Shown one piece after another: positions 42,712 to 51,879 of a stretch of 64,000 bases of DNA (position 1 is the stretch's first letter; each line of letters starts with the position of its first letter). Source of the stretch: Pseudarthrobacter albicanus (GTDB lineage: Bacteria; Actinomycetota; Actinomycetes; Actinomycetales; Micrococcaceae); contig NZ_JAGPOT010000011.1 of assembly GCF_018224015.1 (NCBI RefSeq), forward strand, positions 1 through 64,000. Direction: 5' to 3'. Both the position numbers and the translations under genes were made by a program. A model generated the notes under the pieces. It worked only from the letters and a program-made list of their open reading frames with translations, made no database searches and had not been told where the DNA came from.

Positions 42712-43887
42712 TTAGAGCCCCAGTTCGCGGGCGATCAGCATCAGCTGGACCTCCGTGGTGCCCTCCCCGACCTCAAGGATCTTGGAGTCGCGGTAGTGGC
42801 GCGCCACGGTGAATTCGTTGATGAAGCCATAGCCGCCGAACACCTGGGTGGCGTCCCGCGCGTTGTCCATGGCTGCCTCGCCTGCGACCATCTTAGCGAT
42901 GGCCGCCTGCGTCTTGAATGGCTTGCCGGCGAGCATCCGGGCGGCCGCGTCGTAGTAGGCCAGGCGGGCCGTGTAGGCGCGTGCCTCCATCCGGGCGATC
43001 TTGAAGGAGATGCCCTGGTACTTGCCGATGTTCTGGCCGAAGGCGCTGCGTTCCTTGGCGTATTTCACCGAGAGGTCCACGCAGCCCTGCGCCGCGCCGG
43101 TGGCCAGCGCGGCGATGGCGATCCGGCCCTCGTCCAGGATGGAGAGGAAGTTGGCGTAGCCGCGGCCCCGGATGCCGAGCAGGTTGGCCTCCGGGACGCG
43201 GACGTCGTTGAGCGTGAGCGGGTGCGTGTCCGAGGCGTTCCAGCCGACCTTGTTGTAGGCCTTCTCCGCCGTGAACCCCGGCGTGTCGGTGGGCACCAGG
43301 ATGGTGGAGATTTCCTTCCTGATGCTGCCGTCCGGGCGTTCCTCCTCGCCGGTCACGGCGGTGACCGTGACGAGGCGGGTGATGTCGGTGCCGGAGTTGG
43401 TGATGAACTCCTTGTTGCCGTTGATGACCCATTCCTTCTTGTCTCCGACGGCCTCGAGCCGGGCCGTGGTCTTGGTCCCGCCGGCATCGGAGCCGGCCTC
43501 GGGCTCGGTCAGGCCGAAGCCTGCGAGCGCCTTGCCGGAGGCCAGCAGCGGCAGCCACTCCTGCTTCTGCGCCTCGCTGCCGAAGCGGTGGACGGGCATG
43601 GCGCCGAGGGACACGCCGGCCTCGAGGGTGATCGCGACGGACTGGTCCACGCGGCCCAGCTGCTCGAGGGCCAGGGCGAGGGCGAAATAGTCCCCGCCCA
43701 TGCCGCCGGACTCCTCCGGGAAGGGCAGGCCGAACAGGCCCATGTCCGCCATCTTGGACACCACTTCGTAGGGGAAGCTGTGTTCCTCGTCGTGCCTGGC
43801 GGAGACCGGGGCCACCACCTCGTCAGCGAATTCGCGGACGGTGTCGCTGAGGTCCTGGTATTCCTCGCTGAGTTCAAAATCTGCCAT
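42712..43887 (-). CDS. Acyl-CoA dehydrogenase (isovaleryl/short-chain type)
   Basis: A 391-residue flavoenzyme starting MADFELSEEYQDLSDTVREF. It has the N-terminal helical domain, the FAD-contacting GFGLTEPEAGSDAGGTKTTA near residue 120, the middle beta domain, and the C-terminal helices (YAKERSAFGQNIGKYQG). Its end, VARHYRDSKILEVGEGTTEVQLMLIARELG, has the Glu-Gly-Thr form in which the Glu is the usual SCAD-type catalytic base. In this operon isovaleryl-CoA to 3-methylcrotonyl-CoA is the likely step, upstream of the carboxylase. A longer frame extending to 44616 is a shadow of the carboxylase gene. Confidence 0.9.
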   Translation of the reverse strand: MADFELSEEYQDLSDTVREFADEVVAPVSARHDEEHSFPYEVVSKMADMGLFGLPFPEESGGMGGDYFALALALEQLGRVDQSVAITLEAGVSLGAMPVHRFGSEAQKQEWLPLLASGKALAGFGLTEPEAGSDAGGTKTTARLEAVGDKKEWVINGNKEFITNSGTDITRLVTVTAVTGEEERPDGSIRKEISTILVPTDTPGFTAEKAYNKVGWNASDTHPLTLNDVRVPEANLLGIRGRGYANFLSILDEGRIAIAALATGAAQGCVDLSVKYAKERSAFGQNIGKYQGISFKIARMEARAYTARLAYYDAAARMLAGKPFKTQAAIAKMVAGEAAMDNARDATQVFGGYGFINEFTVARHYRDSKILEVGEGTTEVQLMLIARELGL

Positions 43888-43940
43888 CGGTGACTCCTGT
43901 GTCTGGTGTGGCTGTGGTGTGGTGCTGAAGCTGTGGACTG

Positions 43941-46130
43941 CTAGTCCGCCGCGCCCATCGCGATGGCGGCTTCGTCGACGGTGTCCTCGGCTTTGGAGGG
44001 CGCCGATGCGTGGGGGCTGGCGTGGATTGTGGCGAGCACCTGGTCCGCCTTGACGAGGTCCCCGGCGTTGACGCTGATGTGCACGGTCCCGTCCAGGGGT
44101 GCCAGCAGTTGGTGTTCCATCTTCATGGCTTCCACGGAGAGCAGCACCTGGCCGGCCTGCACCGTCCCGCCGTTGCTGACGGAGACGGACACCACGGTGC
44201 CGGGCATCGGCGAGCGCACCGCGGGGTCCGCGGCGCCCTCCTCGCGTTCGATCGCGGCCAGCACCCGGGAGAGCCGGGCCTCGCGGCTGAGCACTTCCAG
44301 CCGGCAGGACCAGCCCTCGCTGCCGAGGAAGAGCTCCGTGGGCGCCGGGGTGTCCCGCCCCGGGGGGACCGGTCCCTGAGACACCGGCGCGAGCGAATAC
44401 ACCCGGGCTTCGCCGTCGAGAGTCACCTCTGCGTGGTTGCGTTGGGGGAATCGAAGTGATGCCGTGCGCGGCGGCCCGCCGTCGACGGTCACCGTTGCCG
44501 TGCCGTGCCCTACCGCGCCGGACACCTCGACCGTGGCGACACCGCCGTCCGGTGTCCCCACACTGATCCGCCGTGGGGCGCGGGCGCCAAGCCTCCACCC
44601 GTCCCGGCGGGTCCACGGGCCTCCCCCGGCTTCCTGCGCGTCATGCTCCTCCATGGCGGCGGCGTAGACGGCGGCGGTCACCAGCTCGAAGTCGCCCACC
44701 TGCCGGAAGGTGAAGTCCGGCATCTTCCGCTCGATCAGGCCGGTGTCGAGCCGGCCGGCGCGGACGTCGGCGTCGTTGATCAGCAGCCGCAGGTATTCGA
44801 CGTTCGTGTCGATCCCCAGTGCCGTGTAACCGGCGAGCGCCCCATTCAGGGTGTCGAGGGCCGCGGTGCGGTCCTCCCCCCACGCGATGACCTTCGAGAT
44901 CATCGGGTCATAGTTCGTGGAGATCGAAAGGCCCTCTACCAGCGCCGAGTCGACCCGGACGCGGCCGGCTGAATCAGCGGGCAGTTCGTCGAGCAGCCAC
45001 ACCCGGCCGGCGGAGGGCAGGAAGTTCCGCTCCGGGATCTCGGCATAGACGCGCGCCTCCACCGCGTGGCCGTTAAGCACGACGTCGTCCTTGGCCACGG
45101 TGAGCACCTCGCCGGCCGCGATCCGCACCTGCCATTCGACGAGGTCGATCCCGGTGACCATCTCGGTGACGGGGTGCTCGACCTGCAGGCGGGTGTTCAT
45201 CTCCATGAAGAAAAACTCGTCCGGGGCGTTGTCCGAGACGAGGAACTCCACGGTGCCGGCGCCGCTGTAGTTGACGCTGCGGGCGGCGTTGCAGGCTGCC
45301 TCGCCGATCCGGGCGCGGGTGGCGCCGCCGTCGTCCATGCCCTCCAGCAGCGGCGAGGGCGCTTCCTCGATGACCTTCTGGTGGCGGCGCTGCAGCGTGC
45401 ATTCGCGCTCCCCCAGATGGATGACGTTGCCGTGGTTGTCCGCCAGGACCTGGACCTCGATGTGCCGCGGGGTCATGACGAGCCGCTCCAGGAACAGGGT
45501 GTCGTCGCCGAAGGCGCTGGCCGCGACGCGGCGGGCGGTGGCCAGGGTGGCTGCCAGGTCTACCGGGCGCTCGACGATGTGCATGCCCTTGCCGCCGCCG
45601 CCCGCGGACGGCTTGATCAGCAGCGGGAAGCCGACGCCGGCCGCGGCCTCGATCAGCTGCGCGTCGCTCATGCCGGGTTCCGCGATGCCCGGGACCACGG
45701 GGACGCCGTAGCCCGCGACGTGGTTCTTGGAGCGGATCTTGTCCCCCATGACGTTCAGGGACTCGACGCCGGGGCCGATGAAGGTGATGCCTTCCGCTTC
45801 CAGGGCGCGGGCGAAGTCGGCGTTCTCGCTCAGGAAACCGTAGCCCGGGTGCACGGCCTCGGCGCCGGTGTCGCGGCAGGCCTGGAGGATCGCCTCGATC
45901 TTCAAGTAGCTCTCGGCCGCGGCGGCCGGGCCGATCCGCACCGCGACGTCGGCCTCGCGCACGTGGCGGGCGCCGGCGTCGGCGTCGGAATAGACGGCGA
46001 CCGAGCGGATGCCCAGGGCGCGCAGGGTCCGGATCACGCGGCAGGCGATCTCGCCGCGGTTGGCGACGAGGACGGTGCCGAACAGGGGCTTCCGGGGGGC
46101 GGTGGTAGTGGTCGGTGAAGGAGTAGTCAC
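43941..46130 (-). CDS. accA1: Biotin-dependent acyl-CoA carboxylase alpha chain
   Basis: The 729-residue biotin carboxylase/BCCP fusion forms carboxybiotin with ATP and bicarbonate. The BC domain (1-460) has KVLVANRGEIACRVIRTLRALG-like sequence, VHPGYGFLSENADFAR, the ATP-grasp GGGGKGMHIVERP and MNTRLQVEHPVTEMVTGIDLVEWQ. The BT linker and a C-terminal BCCP domain carry VEAMKMEHQL with biotinyl-Lys670. It pairs with the carboxyltransferase (46138-47745), eight bases away. The operon context identifies 3-methylcrotonyl-CoA as the likely substrate. The tail after BCCP is an Ala-rich extension of 30 residues. Confidence 0.93.
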   Translation of the reverse strand: MTTPSPTTTTAPRKPLFGTVLVANRGEIACRVIRTLRALGIRSVAVYSDADAGARHVREADVAVRIGPAAAAESYLKIEAILQACRDTGAEAVHPGYGFLSENADFARALEAEGITFIGPGVESLNVMGDKIRSKNHVAGYGVPVVPGIAEPGMSDAQLIEAAAGVGFPLLIKPSAGGGGKGMHIVERPVDLAATLATARRVAASAFGDDTLFLERLVMTPRHIEVQVLADNHGNVIHLGERECTLQRRHQKVIEEAPSPLLEGMDDGGATRARIGEAACNAARSVNYSGAGTVEFLVSDNAPDEFFFMEMNTRLQVEHPVTEMVTGIDLVEWQVRIAAGEVLTVAKDDVVLNGHAVEARVYAEIPERNFLPSAGRVWLLDELPADSAGRVRVDSALVEGLSISTNYDPMISKVIAWGEDRTAALDTLNGALAGYTALGIDTNVEYLRLLINDADVRAGRLDTGLIERKMPDFTFRQVGDFELVTAAVYAAAMEEHDAQEAGGGPWTRRDGWRLGARAPRRISVGTPDGGVATVEVSGAVGHGTATVTVDGGPPRTASLRFPQRNHAEVTLDGEARVYSLAPVSQGPVPPGRDTPAPTELFLGSEGWSCRLEVLSREARLSRVLAAIEREEGAADPAVRSPMPGTVVSVSVSNGGTVQAGQVLLSVEAMKMEHQLLAPLDGTVHISVNAGDLVKADQVLATIHASPHASAPSKAEDTVDEAAIAMGAAD

Positions 46131-46137
46131 TGCTGGC

Positions 46138-47745
46138 TCACATCCGGAACAGGCCGAAGGAGGTCTCCGGCAGCGGGGTGCGGGAGACGACGTCGAGCGC
46201 CAGTCCCAGGACGGTGCGGGTGTCCGCGGGGTCGATGATTCCGTCGTCCCAGAGGCGGGCGGTGGAGTAGTAGGGGCTGCCCTGGTCCTCGTACTGGGCC
46301 TTGATCGGGGCCTTGAACGCTTCCTCGTCCGCGGCGGACCAGTCCTCGCCGCGGGCCTCGTACTGGTCCCGTTTGACGGTGGCGAGCACGCTGGCGGCCT
46401 GGCTGCCGCCCATCACGGAGATCCGGGAGGCCGGCCACATCCACAGGAAGCGCGGCGAGTAGGCCCGCCCGCACATGGAGTAGTTGCCGGCGCCGAAGGA
46501 GCCGCCGATCACCACGGTCAGCTTGGGCACGCGGGCGGTGGCGACGGCGGTGACCATCTTGGCGCCGTTCTTGGCGATGCCGCCCTGCTCGTAGTCCTTG
46601 CCCACCATGAAGCCGGAGAGGTTCTGCAGGAAGACCAGCGGGATGCCGCGCTGGTCGCAGAGTTCGATGAAGTGGGTGCCCTTGAGGGCTGATTCGCTGA
46701 AGAGCACGCCGTTGTTGGCCACGATGCCGACGGGGTGGCCGTGCAGCTTCGCGAAGCCGGTGACCAGGGTGGTGCCGTAGTTCTTCTTGAATTCGTGGAA
46801 GCGGCTGCCGTCCACGAGCCGTGCGATCACTTCGCGGACGTCGTACTGGGCGTTGACGTCAGTGGGGACGGCGCCGTAGAGCTCGCTTTCGTCGACCAGC
46901 GGTTCGACGGCGGGGTCCACGTCCCACGCGGGGGCCGCCGGCTTCGGCAGGGTGGAGACGATGTCGCGGACGATCTGCAGGGCATGTTCGTCGTTTTCGG
47001 CCAGGTGGTCGGTGACGCCGGAGATCCTGGCGTGCACGTCGCCGCCGCCGAGCTCCTCTGCGGTGACGATCTCGCCGATCGCGGCCTTCACGAGCGGCGG
47101 GCCGCCCAGGAAGATGGTGCCCTGGTTGCGGACGATGACGGTCTCGTCGCTCATCGCGGGAACGTAGGCGCCGCCGGCGGTGCAGGAGCCCATCACGGAG
47201 GCGATCTGCGGGATCCTGGCCGCGGACATTTTCGCCTGGTTGAAGAAGATCCGGCCGAAGTGTTCCTTGTCCGGGAAGACCTCGTCCTGCCTGGGCAGGA
47301 AGGCGCCGCCGGAGTCGACCAGGTAGATGCACGGCAGCCGGTTTTCCAGCGCGATTTCCTGGGCCCGGAGGTGCTTCTTCACCGTCACGGGGTAATAGGT
47401 GCCGCCCTTGACGGTGGCGTCGTTGGAGATCACGAGGACCTGGCGTCCGTGCACCAGGCCGATCCCGGCGATGAGGCCGGCGCCCGGGGAATCGTCGTTG
47501 TACATGCCGTTGGCGGCCAGCGGTGCGATCTCCAGGAAGGGGCTGCCGTCGTCGAGCAGCCGGTCGATGCGCTCGCGGGGCAGGAGCTTGCCGCGGGCGA
47601 CGTGCCGCTCCCGGGATTTCTCGGGGCCGCCCAGCGCCGTGGCCGCGAGCCGTTCCTTCAGCTCGCGGGCCAGCCCCAGCTGGGCTTCCCGGTTCGCGGC
47701 GAAGGCGGCGCTGCCGGCGTCCAGCTGGCTGGCGATTGTCTCCAT
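46138..47745 (-). CDS. accD1: Biotin-dependent acyl-CoA carboxyltransferase beta chain
   Basis: The 535-residue subunit carries out the carboxyl transfer. Marks are [21 protein letters not shown] near residue 44, [51 protein letters not shown] (oxyanion-site region), [19 protein letters not shown] and, in the second half, [53 protein letters not shown]. This fits methylcrotonyl-CoA carboxylase beta subunits. The ATG at 47745 has a divergent TetR gene facing it across a 136-bp region with a palindrome. Confidence 0.93.
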   Translation of the reverse strand: METIASQLDAGSAAFAANREAQLGLARELKERLAATALGGPEKSRERHVARGKLLPRERIDRLLDDGSPFLEIAPLAANGMYNDDSPGAGLIAGIGLVHGRQVLVISNDATVKGGTYYPVTVKKHLRAQEIALENRLPCIYLVDSGGAFLPRQDEVFPDKEHFGRIFFNQAKMSAARIPQIASVMGSCTAGGAYVPAMSDETVIVRNQGTIFLGGPPLVKAAIGEIVTAEELGGGDVHARISGVTDHLAENDEHALQIVRDIVSTLPKPAAPAWDVDPAVEPLVDESELYGAVPTDVNAQYDVREVIARLVDGSRFHEFKKNYGTTLVTGFAKLHGHPVGIVANNGVLFSESALKGTHFIELCDQRGIPLVFLQNLSGFMVGKDYEQGGIAKNGAKMVTAVATARVPKLTVVIGGSFGAGNYSMCGRAYSPRFLWMWPASRISVMGGSQAASVLATVKRDQYEARGEDWSAADEEAFKAPIKAQYEDQGSPYYSTARLWDDGIIDPADTRTVLGLALDVVSRTPLPETSFGLFRM

Positions 47746-47818
47746 TGACTGCTTCCGTTCCCTGCCGCCGGGCCGGTCCGATTGTGACAGACCCAGCCCT
47801 TTCGGTTAGTACCGCATA

Positions 47819-47842
47819 ACTGAGATTTAGGTTAGTCTCAAT
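47819..47842. promoter_or_regulatory. TGAGA-N10-TCTCA palindrome, candidate TetR operator
   Basis: AACTGAGA and TCTCAATT (7 of 8 positions complementary) flank TTTAGGTTAG, and GGTTAGT occurs twice nearby (47814, 47830). The site lies in the divergent interval between the carboxyltransferase and TetR genes. Confidence 0.5.
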
Positions 47843-47881
47843 TAACTGTGATGTCCAACATGGACACGTGAAACGAGGGAT

Positions 47882-48523
47882 GTGCCGGTGACCGAGCCCA
47901 GCCAGACGACCCAGCCTCCATCTACCCAGCGCAGCCAGGCCAAGGAGAACCGCCGGCAGGCCCTGTTGTCCGCGGCCGCGGCGCTGTTCGCCGTCGAAGG
48001 TTTCAACCGCGTCTCGCTGGAGGACCTCGGGGCCGCGGCCGGAGTCAGCGGTCCGGCGGTCTACCGCCACTTCGCCGGGAAACAGGCCGTGCTCGGCGCC
48101 CTGCTGCTGAGCGTCAGCCAGGACCTGCTCGACGGCGGCCGCCGCGTCGTGGCGGAGTCCGACGGCACACCGGCGGCCCTGGCCGGGCTGGTGGCTTTCC
48201 AGGTGGACTTCGCCCTGAGCAATCCCGACGTCATCCGGGTCCAGGACCAGGATTTCAGCAGCCTCACCGACGACGACCGGACGGAAGTCCGCACTCTGCA
48301 GCGCAGCTACGTGGAACTGTGGGTGGATGTCCTGGCGGAACTGCATGCCGGCACCGACGGCACCGAACTGCGGGTACGGGCGCACGCGACCTTCGGCCTG
48401 ATCAACTCCACCCCGCATTCGGTGCGCAGCCACGGGCGCCGGCTGGCGCTCAGGCGGGCCAGGCCGCTGCTCGAGAGCATGGCACTGGCTGCTCTGATGG
48501 CCCCGGCAGCTCCCGGGGACTAG
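47882..48523 (+). CDS. TetR regulator of the leucine/isovalerate operon (BkaR-like)
   Basis: The 213-residue regulator has the TetR helix-turn-helix RQALLSAAAALFAVEGFNRVSLEDLGAAAGVSGPAVYRHFAGKQAVL. The C-terminal ligand domain includes VQDQDFSSLTDDDRTEV. It is divergent from the carboxyltransferase gene, as BkaR (Rv2506) is from accD1 in M. tuberculosis, and it probably represses the operon in the absence of acyl-CoA intermediates. GTG codons at 47882 and 47888 are both possible starts, since GAGGG precedes both. Confidence 0.85.
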   Translation: MPVTEPSQTTQPPSTQRSQAKENRRQALLSAAAALFAVEGFNRVSLEDLGAAAGVSGPAVYRHFAGKQAVLGALLLSVSQDLLDGGRRVVAESDGTPAALAGLVAFQVDFALSNPDVIRVQDQDFSSLTDDDRTEVRTLQRSYVELWVDVLAELHAGTDGTELRVRAHATFGLINSTPHSVRSHGRRLALRRARPLLESMALAALMAPAAPGD

Positions 48524-48576
48524 CCGCAGGGGCTCAATGGCGTCCGGCCGCGACAGTTTCCAATGTTTGTAACAAT

Positions 48577-49215
48577 TCACTCTTCCGGAGCTACGCGTTT
48601 AAGGAGCGCTAGTGTCTCCGGCGCTTCGGTCTGATTTTCGGGCATCGGGACAGGTGATTTCGCCGTTCTCGGGCTCGTATGGGTAATGAGAACCAGGGCG
48701 GCAGCGATGAGCACGCTGTTTTTTGCCACGAATTCGCCATCGGCCGTCAGCAGCAAAGGGTTGCTGTCGCTGAACATCAATGCGGGCGCCATTGCGAAAG
48801 TGGAGAAAGTTCCTGCCAGGTGCAGACCCACTGCCAACAATGCCAGGCGAAGGAATGCCCCGCTGATTAGCAAGGCGCCAAGCCCCAACTCCGCCATTCC
48901 CAGTAGCACGAGCACGAGATGGTTATGGCCGAATGGCAGTGTTTGCGCGATGAGGCCGGCCACCGGAGAACGGCCAATGATCTTGAGCCCACCAAACCAT
49001 ACGAACAGGACCCCGAGCAGCAAGCGCAGTGCGGGCAACGTGACCGGCCGCAGTGACCCCGCGATCACTTGGTCCAGGGCATGTACCCTGTCGGCGACCC
49101 TGATGAGACCGGGGACGTGTGTTCGATCGAGGCGTAATCGAGCCAGCCAAGTCCGTGGGCGCAAGGGCCGGCTCAGCCTCGTTGACGAGCGGAAGGTTCT
49201 TGTTTCATCAGACAT
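48577..49215 (-). CDS. DoxX/DUF417-like membrane protein
   Basis: The 212-residue protein has an N-terminal Arg-rich leader. Four helices follow in the DoxX/RclC-like pattern: LPALRLLLGVLFVWFGGLKI, HLVLVLLGMAELGLGALLIS, ALLAVGLHLAGTFSTFAMA and KNSVLIAAALVLITH. The family is membrane-bound and often linked to redox stress or oxidoreductase partners. ATG 49215 follows GAGGAAG; a longer frame to 49314 is not supported. Local sequence looks less GC-rich than its surroundings, so acquisition by transfer is possible. It lies between the operon of the TetR regulator and the bkd cluster, with no partner gene. Confidence 0.8.
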   Translation of the reverse strand: MSDETRTFRSSTRLSRPLRPRTWLARLRLDRTHVPGLIRVADRVHALDQVIAGSLRPVTLPALRLLLGVLFVWFGGLKIIGRSPVAGLIAQTLPFGHNHLVLVLLGMAELGLGALLISGAFLRLALLAVGLHLAGTFSTFAMAPALMFSDSNPLLLTADGEFVAKNSVLIAAALVLITHTSPRTAKSPVPMPENQTEAPETLALLKRVAPEE

Positions 49216-49340
49216 AATTTCATCTTCTTCCTCAAAGCAATCGGGCAGGCAGGCCGTCCCGGCTGAAACTGTGGCCCCCGCTGCTTGAGGAATCCTTGAG
49301 GAAGTCGGCCACAACCGGTGGGAGCGCCCCTTTCGCCGGC

Positions 49341-49420
49341 GGTCCGGGGGGACTTTGGCGCGGACACGCCGGGAATAGCGGCCTCGCAGTCGACAATTGC
49401 CCGCAAAGTGCCCCCGGACG
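49341..49420. repeat. Inverted-repeat element, copy C of three (46-nt spacer)
   Basis: GGTCCGGGGGGACTTTG (49341-49357) is complementary, but for one to two positions, to CAAAGTGCCCCCGGAC (49404-49419). The spacer is again 46 nt, with sequence unlike copies A and B. It lies past the bkdC terminator hairpin and before the DoxX-like gene. Confidence 0.8.
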
Positions 49421-49440
49421 GAAGAAGGCTGCCTATGACA

Positions 49441-49486
49441 AAGCCGCCGGCCGCCCCTTCCTTTCGAAAGGGGCGGCCGGCGGCTT
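49441..49486. terminator. Perfect 19-bp GC-rich stem after bkdC
   Basis: AAGCCGCCGGCCGCCCCTT (49441-49459) and AAGGGGCGGCCGGCGGCTT (49468-49486) pair perfectly around an 8-nt loop. It begins 15 bases after the bkdC stop on the minus strand. Confidence 0.75.
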
Positions 49487-49501
49487 CATTGGCCTGGGTG
49501 G

Positions 49502-50860
49502 CTAGACCATGGCCAGCGCCATGCCCGGATCGGCCAGGATCGTGCCCAGGTCCTGCAGGAAGCGGGACCCCTGTTCGCCGTCGACCAGCCGGTGGTCGAA
49601 GGACAGGCTCAGCGTCATGACCTGGCGCAAAGCCACCTCATCCTTGTACTCCCACGGCATCTTGCGCACGGCGCCGAGGGCCAGGATCGCGGCTTCCCCC
49701 GGATTCAGGATGGGCGTGCCGGCGTCGATGCCGAAGACGCCGATGTTCGTGATGGAGATCGTGCCGCCGGAGAGATCCGCCGTGCCGGTTTTGCCTTCCC
49801 GTGCCGTGTCCGTCAGGGCGGTCAGCGCCGTGGACAGTTCGGCGAGGGACATGCGGTCCGCGTCCTTGATGTTCGGCACGGTCAGCCCCCGCGGAGTCGC
49901 GGCCGCGATGCCCAGATTCACATAGTTGAACTGGACAATCTCCTGGTGGGCTTCGTCCCAGCGGCTGTTCAGCGCCGGGTGGTTCCCCAGGGCGATCAGC
50001 ACCGCCTTCGCCGCCAGGGTCAGCGGCGTGAGCTTGTAGCCGGCGAACGCATGGCTGGCCTTGAGCCTGGCCAGCAGGTCCATGGTGGCGGTGACGTCGA
50101 TGGTCAGGAATTCCGTGGCGTGCGGCGCCGTGAAGGCACTCGCCACCATGGCGGCGGCGGTGAACTTGCGGACGCCCTTGATCGGGGTCCGTGTCTCCCG
50201 CACGCCGGGCGCCGGGGCCGCGGCTTGAACCGCCGCCGGCTCTCGGGCTGCCGCCGGCAGGTCCCCGCCTCCGACGAAGGTCTGCACATCCTCGCGGGTG
50301 ATCAGCCCATACTCCCCGGTGCCGGTCACGGCTTCGAGGTCCACTCCGAGGTCCTTGGCCAGTTTGCGCACCGGCGGCGTGGACCTCGGCCGCTCGGCCG
50401 GGCGGGACGGAGGGCCGGCCGGCGCCGGGGTCTCCGCCGCCGGCTTGGTCTGAACGGGCGCGGCCGCCGCCGATGCGAACGTGCGGGCCCGGCGGGCGGG
50501 ACGGCCGGAGCTTTCCAGCACGGCACCGTAGCCGACGAGGTTGGGCTCCCGCTTGGCAGCCGCGGCCCCGTCGGCACCACCGCCCGCAGCGCCGGCGGGG
50601 GCGCCGGCGTCGTGAGCATCATTTTGGATTTCGAACGAAACGATCGGCTTCCCCACCTCCACCACCGTGCCCGGCTGTTCGAGCAGGGCGGTGACCACTC
50701 CGGCGTAGGGCGAGGGAAGTTCGACGACGGCCTTGGCCGTTTCCACCTCCGCAATGATCTGGTTGAGGGAGACCGTGTCCCCCACTCCGACCTTCCAGCT
50801 GACGATTTCAGATTCGGTCAGCCCTTCGCCGAGGTCCGGCAGCCTGAAATCCTTGATCAT
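49502..50860 (-). CDS. bkdC: Branched-chain 2-oxoacid dehydrogenase E2 (dihydrolipoamide acyltransferase)
   Basis: The E2 core transfers acyl groups from E1 to CoA. From ATG 50860 the protein is 452 residues. The lipoyl domain has EVETAKAVVELPSPYAG with lipoyl-Lys43. An E1/E3-binding domain (STPPVRKLAKDLGVDLEAVTGTGEYGLITREDV) lies near residue 170. The catalytic domain ends MTLSLSFDHRLVDGEQGSRFLQDLG with the HxxxDG site. The ATG is preferred to the TTG 12 bases upstream because GGAAGG lies ten bases before it. It lies 8 bases after the E1 beta stop. No E3 gene is in the window; it must be supplied from elsewhere. Confidence 0.92.
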   Translation of the reverse strand: MIKDFRLPDLGEGLTESEIVSWKVGVGDTVSLNQIIAEVETAKAVVELPSPYAGVVTALLEQPGTVVEVGKPIVSFEIQNDAHDAGAPAGAAGGGADGAAAAKREPNLVGYGAVLESSGRPARRARTFASAAAAPVQTKPAAETPAPAGPPSRPAERPRSTPPVRKLAKDLGVDLEAVTGTGEYGLITREDVQTFVGGGDLPAAAREPAAVQAAAPAPGVRETRTPIKGVRKFTAAAMVASAFTAPHATEFLTIDVTATMDLLARLKASHAFAGYKLTPLTLAAKAVLIALGNHPALNSRWDEAHQEIVQFNYVNLGIAAATPRGLTVPNIKDADRMSLAELSTALTALTDTAREGKTGTADLSGGTISITNIGVFGIDAGTPILNPGEAAILALGAVRKMPWEYKDEVALRQVMTLSLSFDHRLVDGEQGSRFLQDLGTILADPGMALAMV

Positions 50861-50868
50861 GGTGGCGC

Positions 50869-51879
50869 TCAACCTTCCAGCCCGCTCAGGGAGTTGGGGC
50901 GGCCAAGGGCACGGTCGACGCCGTCAAGGATCCGGTCCAGGCCGGGCAGGTGGTGCATTTCGAGCTTGGAATACGGGTACGGGACGTCGAAGCCGGTCAC
51001 CCTGACCGGGGCGGCTTCGAGGTGGTGGAAGCAGCGTTCGGTGATGCTGGCGGCCAGCTCGGCGCCCACGCCGCCGGACTTGCCTGCCTCATGGGTGATG
51101 ACCAGGCGTCCGGTCTTCCGGACCGAGGCTTCCAGGGTCGCGAAGTCGACCGGGGCCAGCGAGCGCAGGTCGATCACCTCGACCGAGACGCCCTCGTCGG
51201 CGGCCGCGGTGGCGGCGTCGCGGGCTGTCTTGACGAGCGGCCCGTACGCCACGAGGGTCACGTCCCTGCCCTCGGTGACCACGCGGGCCTTCTCCAGGGA
51301 GAGGGCGGCGCTGAGGTCGAGCGACTCGTCCACCTCGCCCTTGTCGTGGTAGCGGCGCTTCGGTTCGAAGAAGAGCACCGGATCGTCCGAGGCGATGGCC
51401 TGCCGGATCATCGTGTGGGCGTCCTGCGGGTTGGAGACGCTGACGACGCGCAGCCCCGAGGTGTGCGTGAAGTACGCCTCGGGTGATTCGGAGTGGAATT
51501 CCGGGGAGCCGATGCCGCCGCCGAAGGGGACCCGGATGGTGATGGGCATCTTCACGGCGCCTTGCGTGCGGTAGTGCATCTTGGCCACCTGGCAGACAAT
51601 CTGGTCGAAGGCCGCGTAGATGAAGCCGTCGAACTGGATCTCCACCACCGGGCGGTAGCCGCGGTAGGCCAGGCCGACGGCGGTGCCCACGATCCCGGAT
51701 TCGGCGAGCGGGGTGTCCACGACGCGGTGCCTGCCGAAGTCTTTCTGCAGCCCGTCGGTGACGCGGAAGACGCCGCCGAGGGTGCCGATGTCCTCCCCCA
51801 TCAGGATCACTTTTGGATCGTTTTCCAGGGACTTGCGCAGGCCCGAATTGATGGCTCGGGCAAAGGTCATCTGCGTCAT
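50869..51879 (-). CDS. bkdB: 2-oxoacid dehydrogenase E1 beta subunit
   Basis: A 336-residue thiamine-diphosphate enzyme subunit. MTFARAINSGLRKSLENDPKVILMGEDIGTLGGVFRVTDGL is the standard opening. The GVFRVTDGL segment, LAESGIVGTAVGLAYRGYRPVVEIQFDGFIYAAFDQIV, RVPFGGGIGSPEFHSESPEAYFTHTSGLRVVSVSNPQD and the C-terminal transketolase domain (VTLVAYGPLVKTARDAATAA) are all present. It forms the E1 tetramer with the alpha subunit. The ATG overlaps the E1 alpha stop (TGATG). Confidence 0.93.
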   Translation of the reverse strand: MTQMTFARAINSGLRKSLENDPKVILMGEDIGTLGGVFRVTDGLQKDFGRHRVVDTPLAESGIVGTAVGLAYRGYRPVVEIQFDGFIYAAFDQIVCQVAKMHYRTQGAVKMPITIRVPFGGGIGSPEFHSESPEAYFTHTSGLRVVSVSNPQDAHTMIRQAIASDDPVLFFEPKRRYHDKGEVDESLDLSAALSLEKARVVTEGRDVTLVAYGPLVKTARDAATAAADEGVSVEVIDLRSLAPVDFATLEASVRKTGRLVITHEAGKSGGVGAELAASITERCFHHLEAAPVRVTGFDVPYPYSKLEMHHLPGLDRILDGVDRALGRPNSLSGLEG

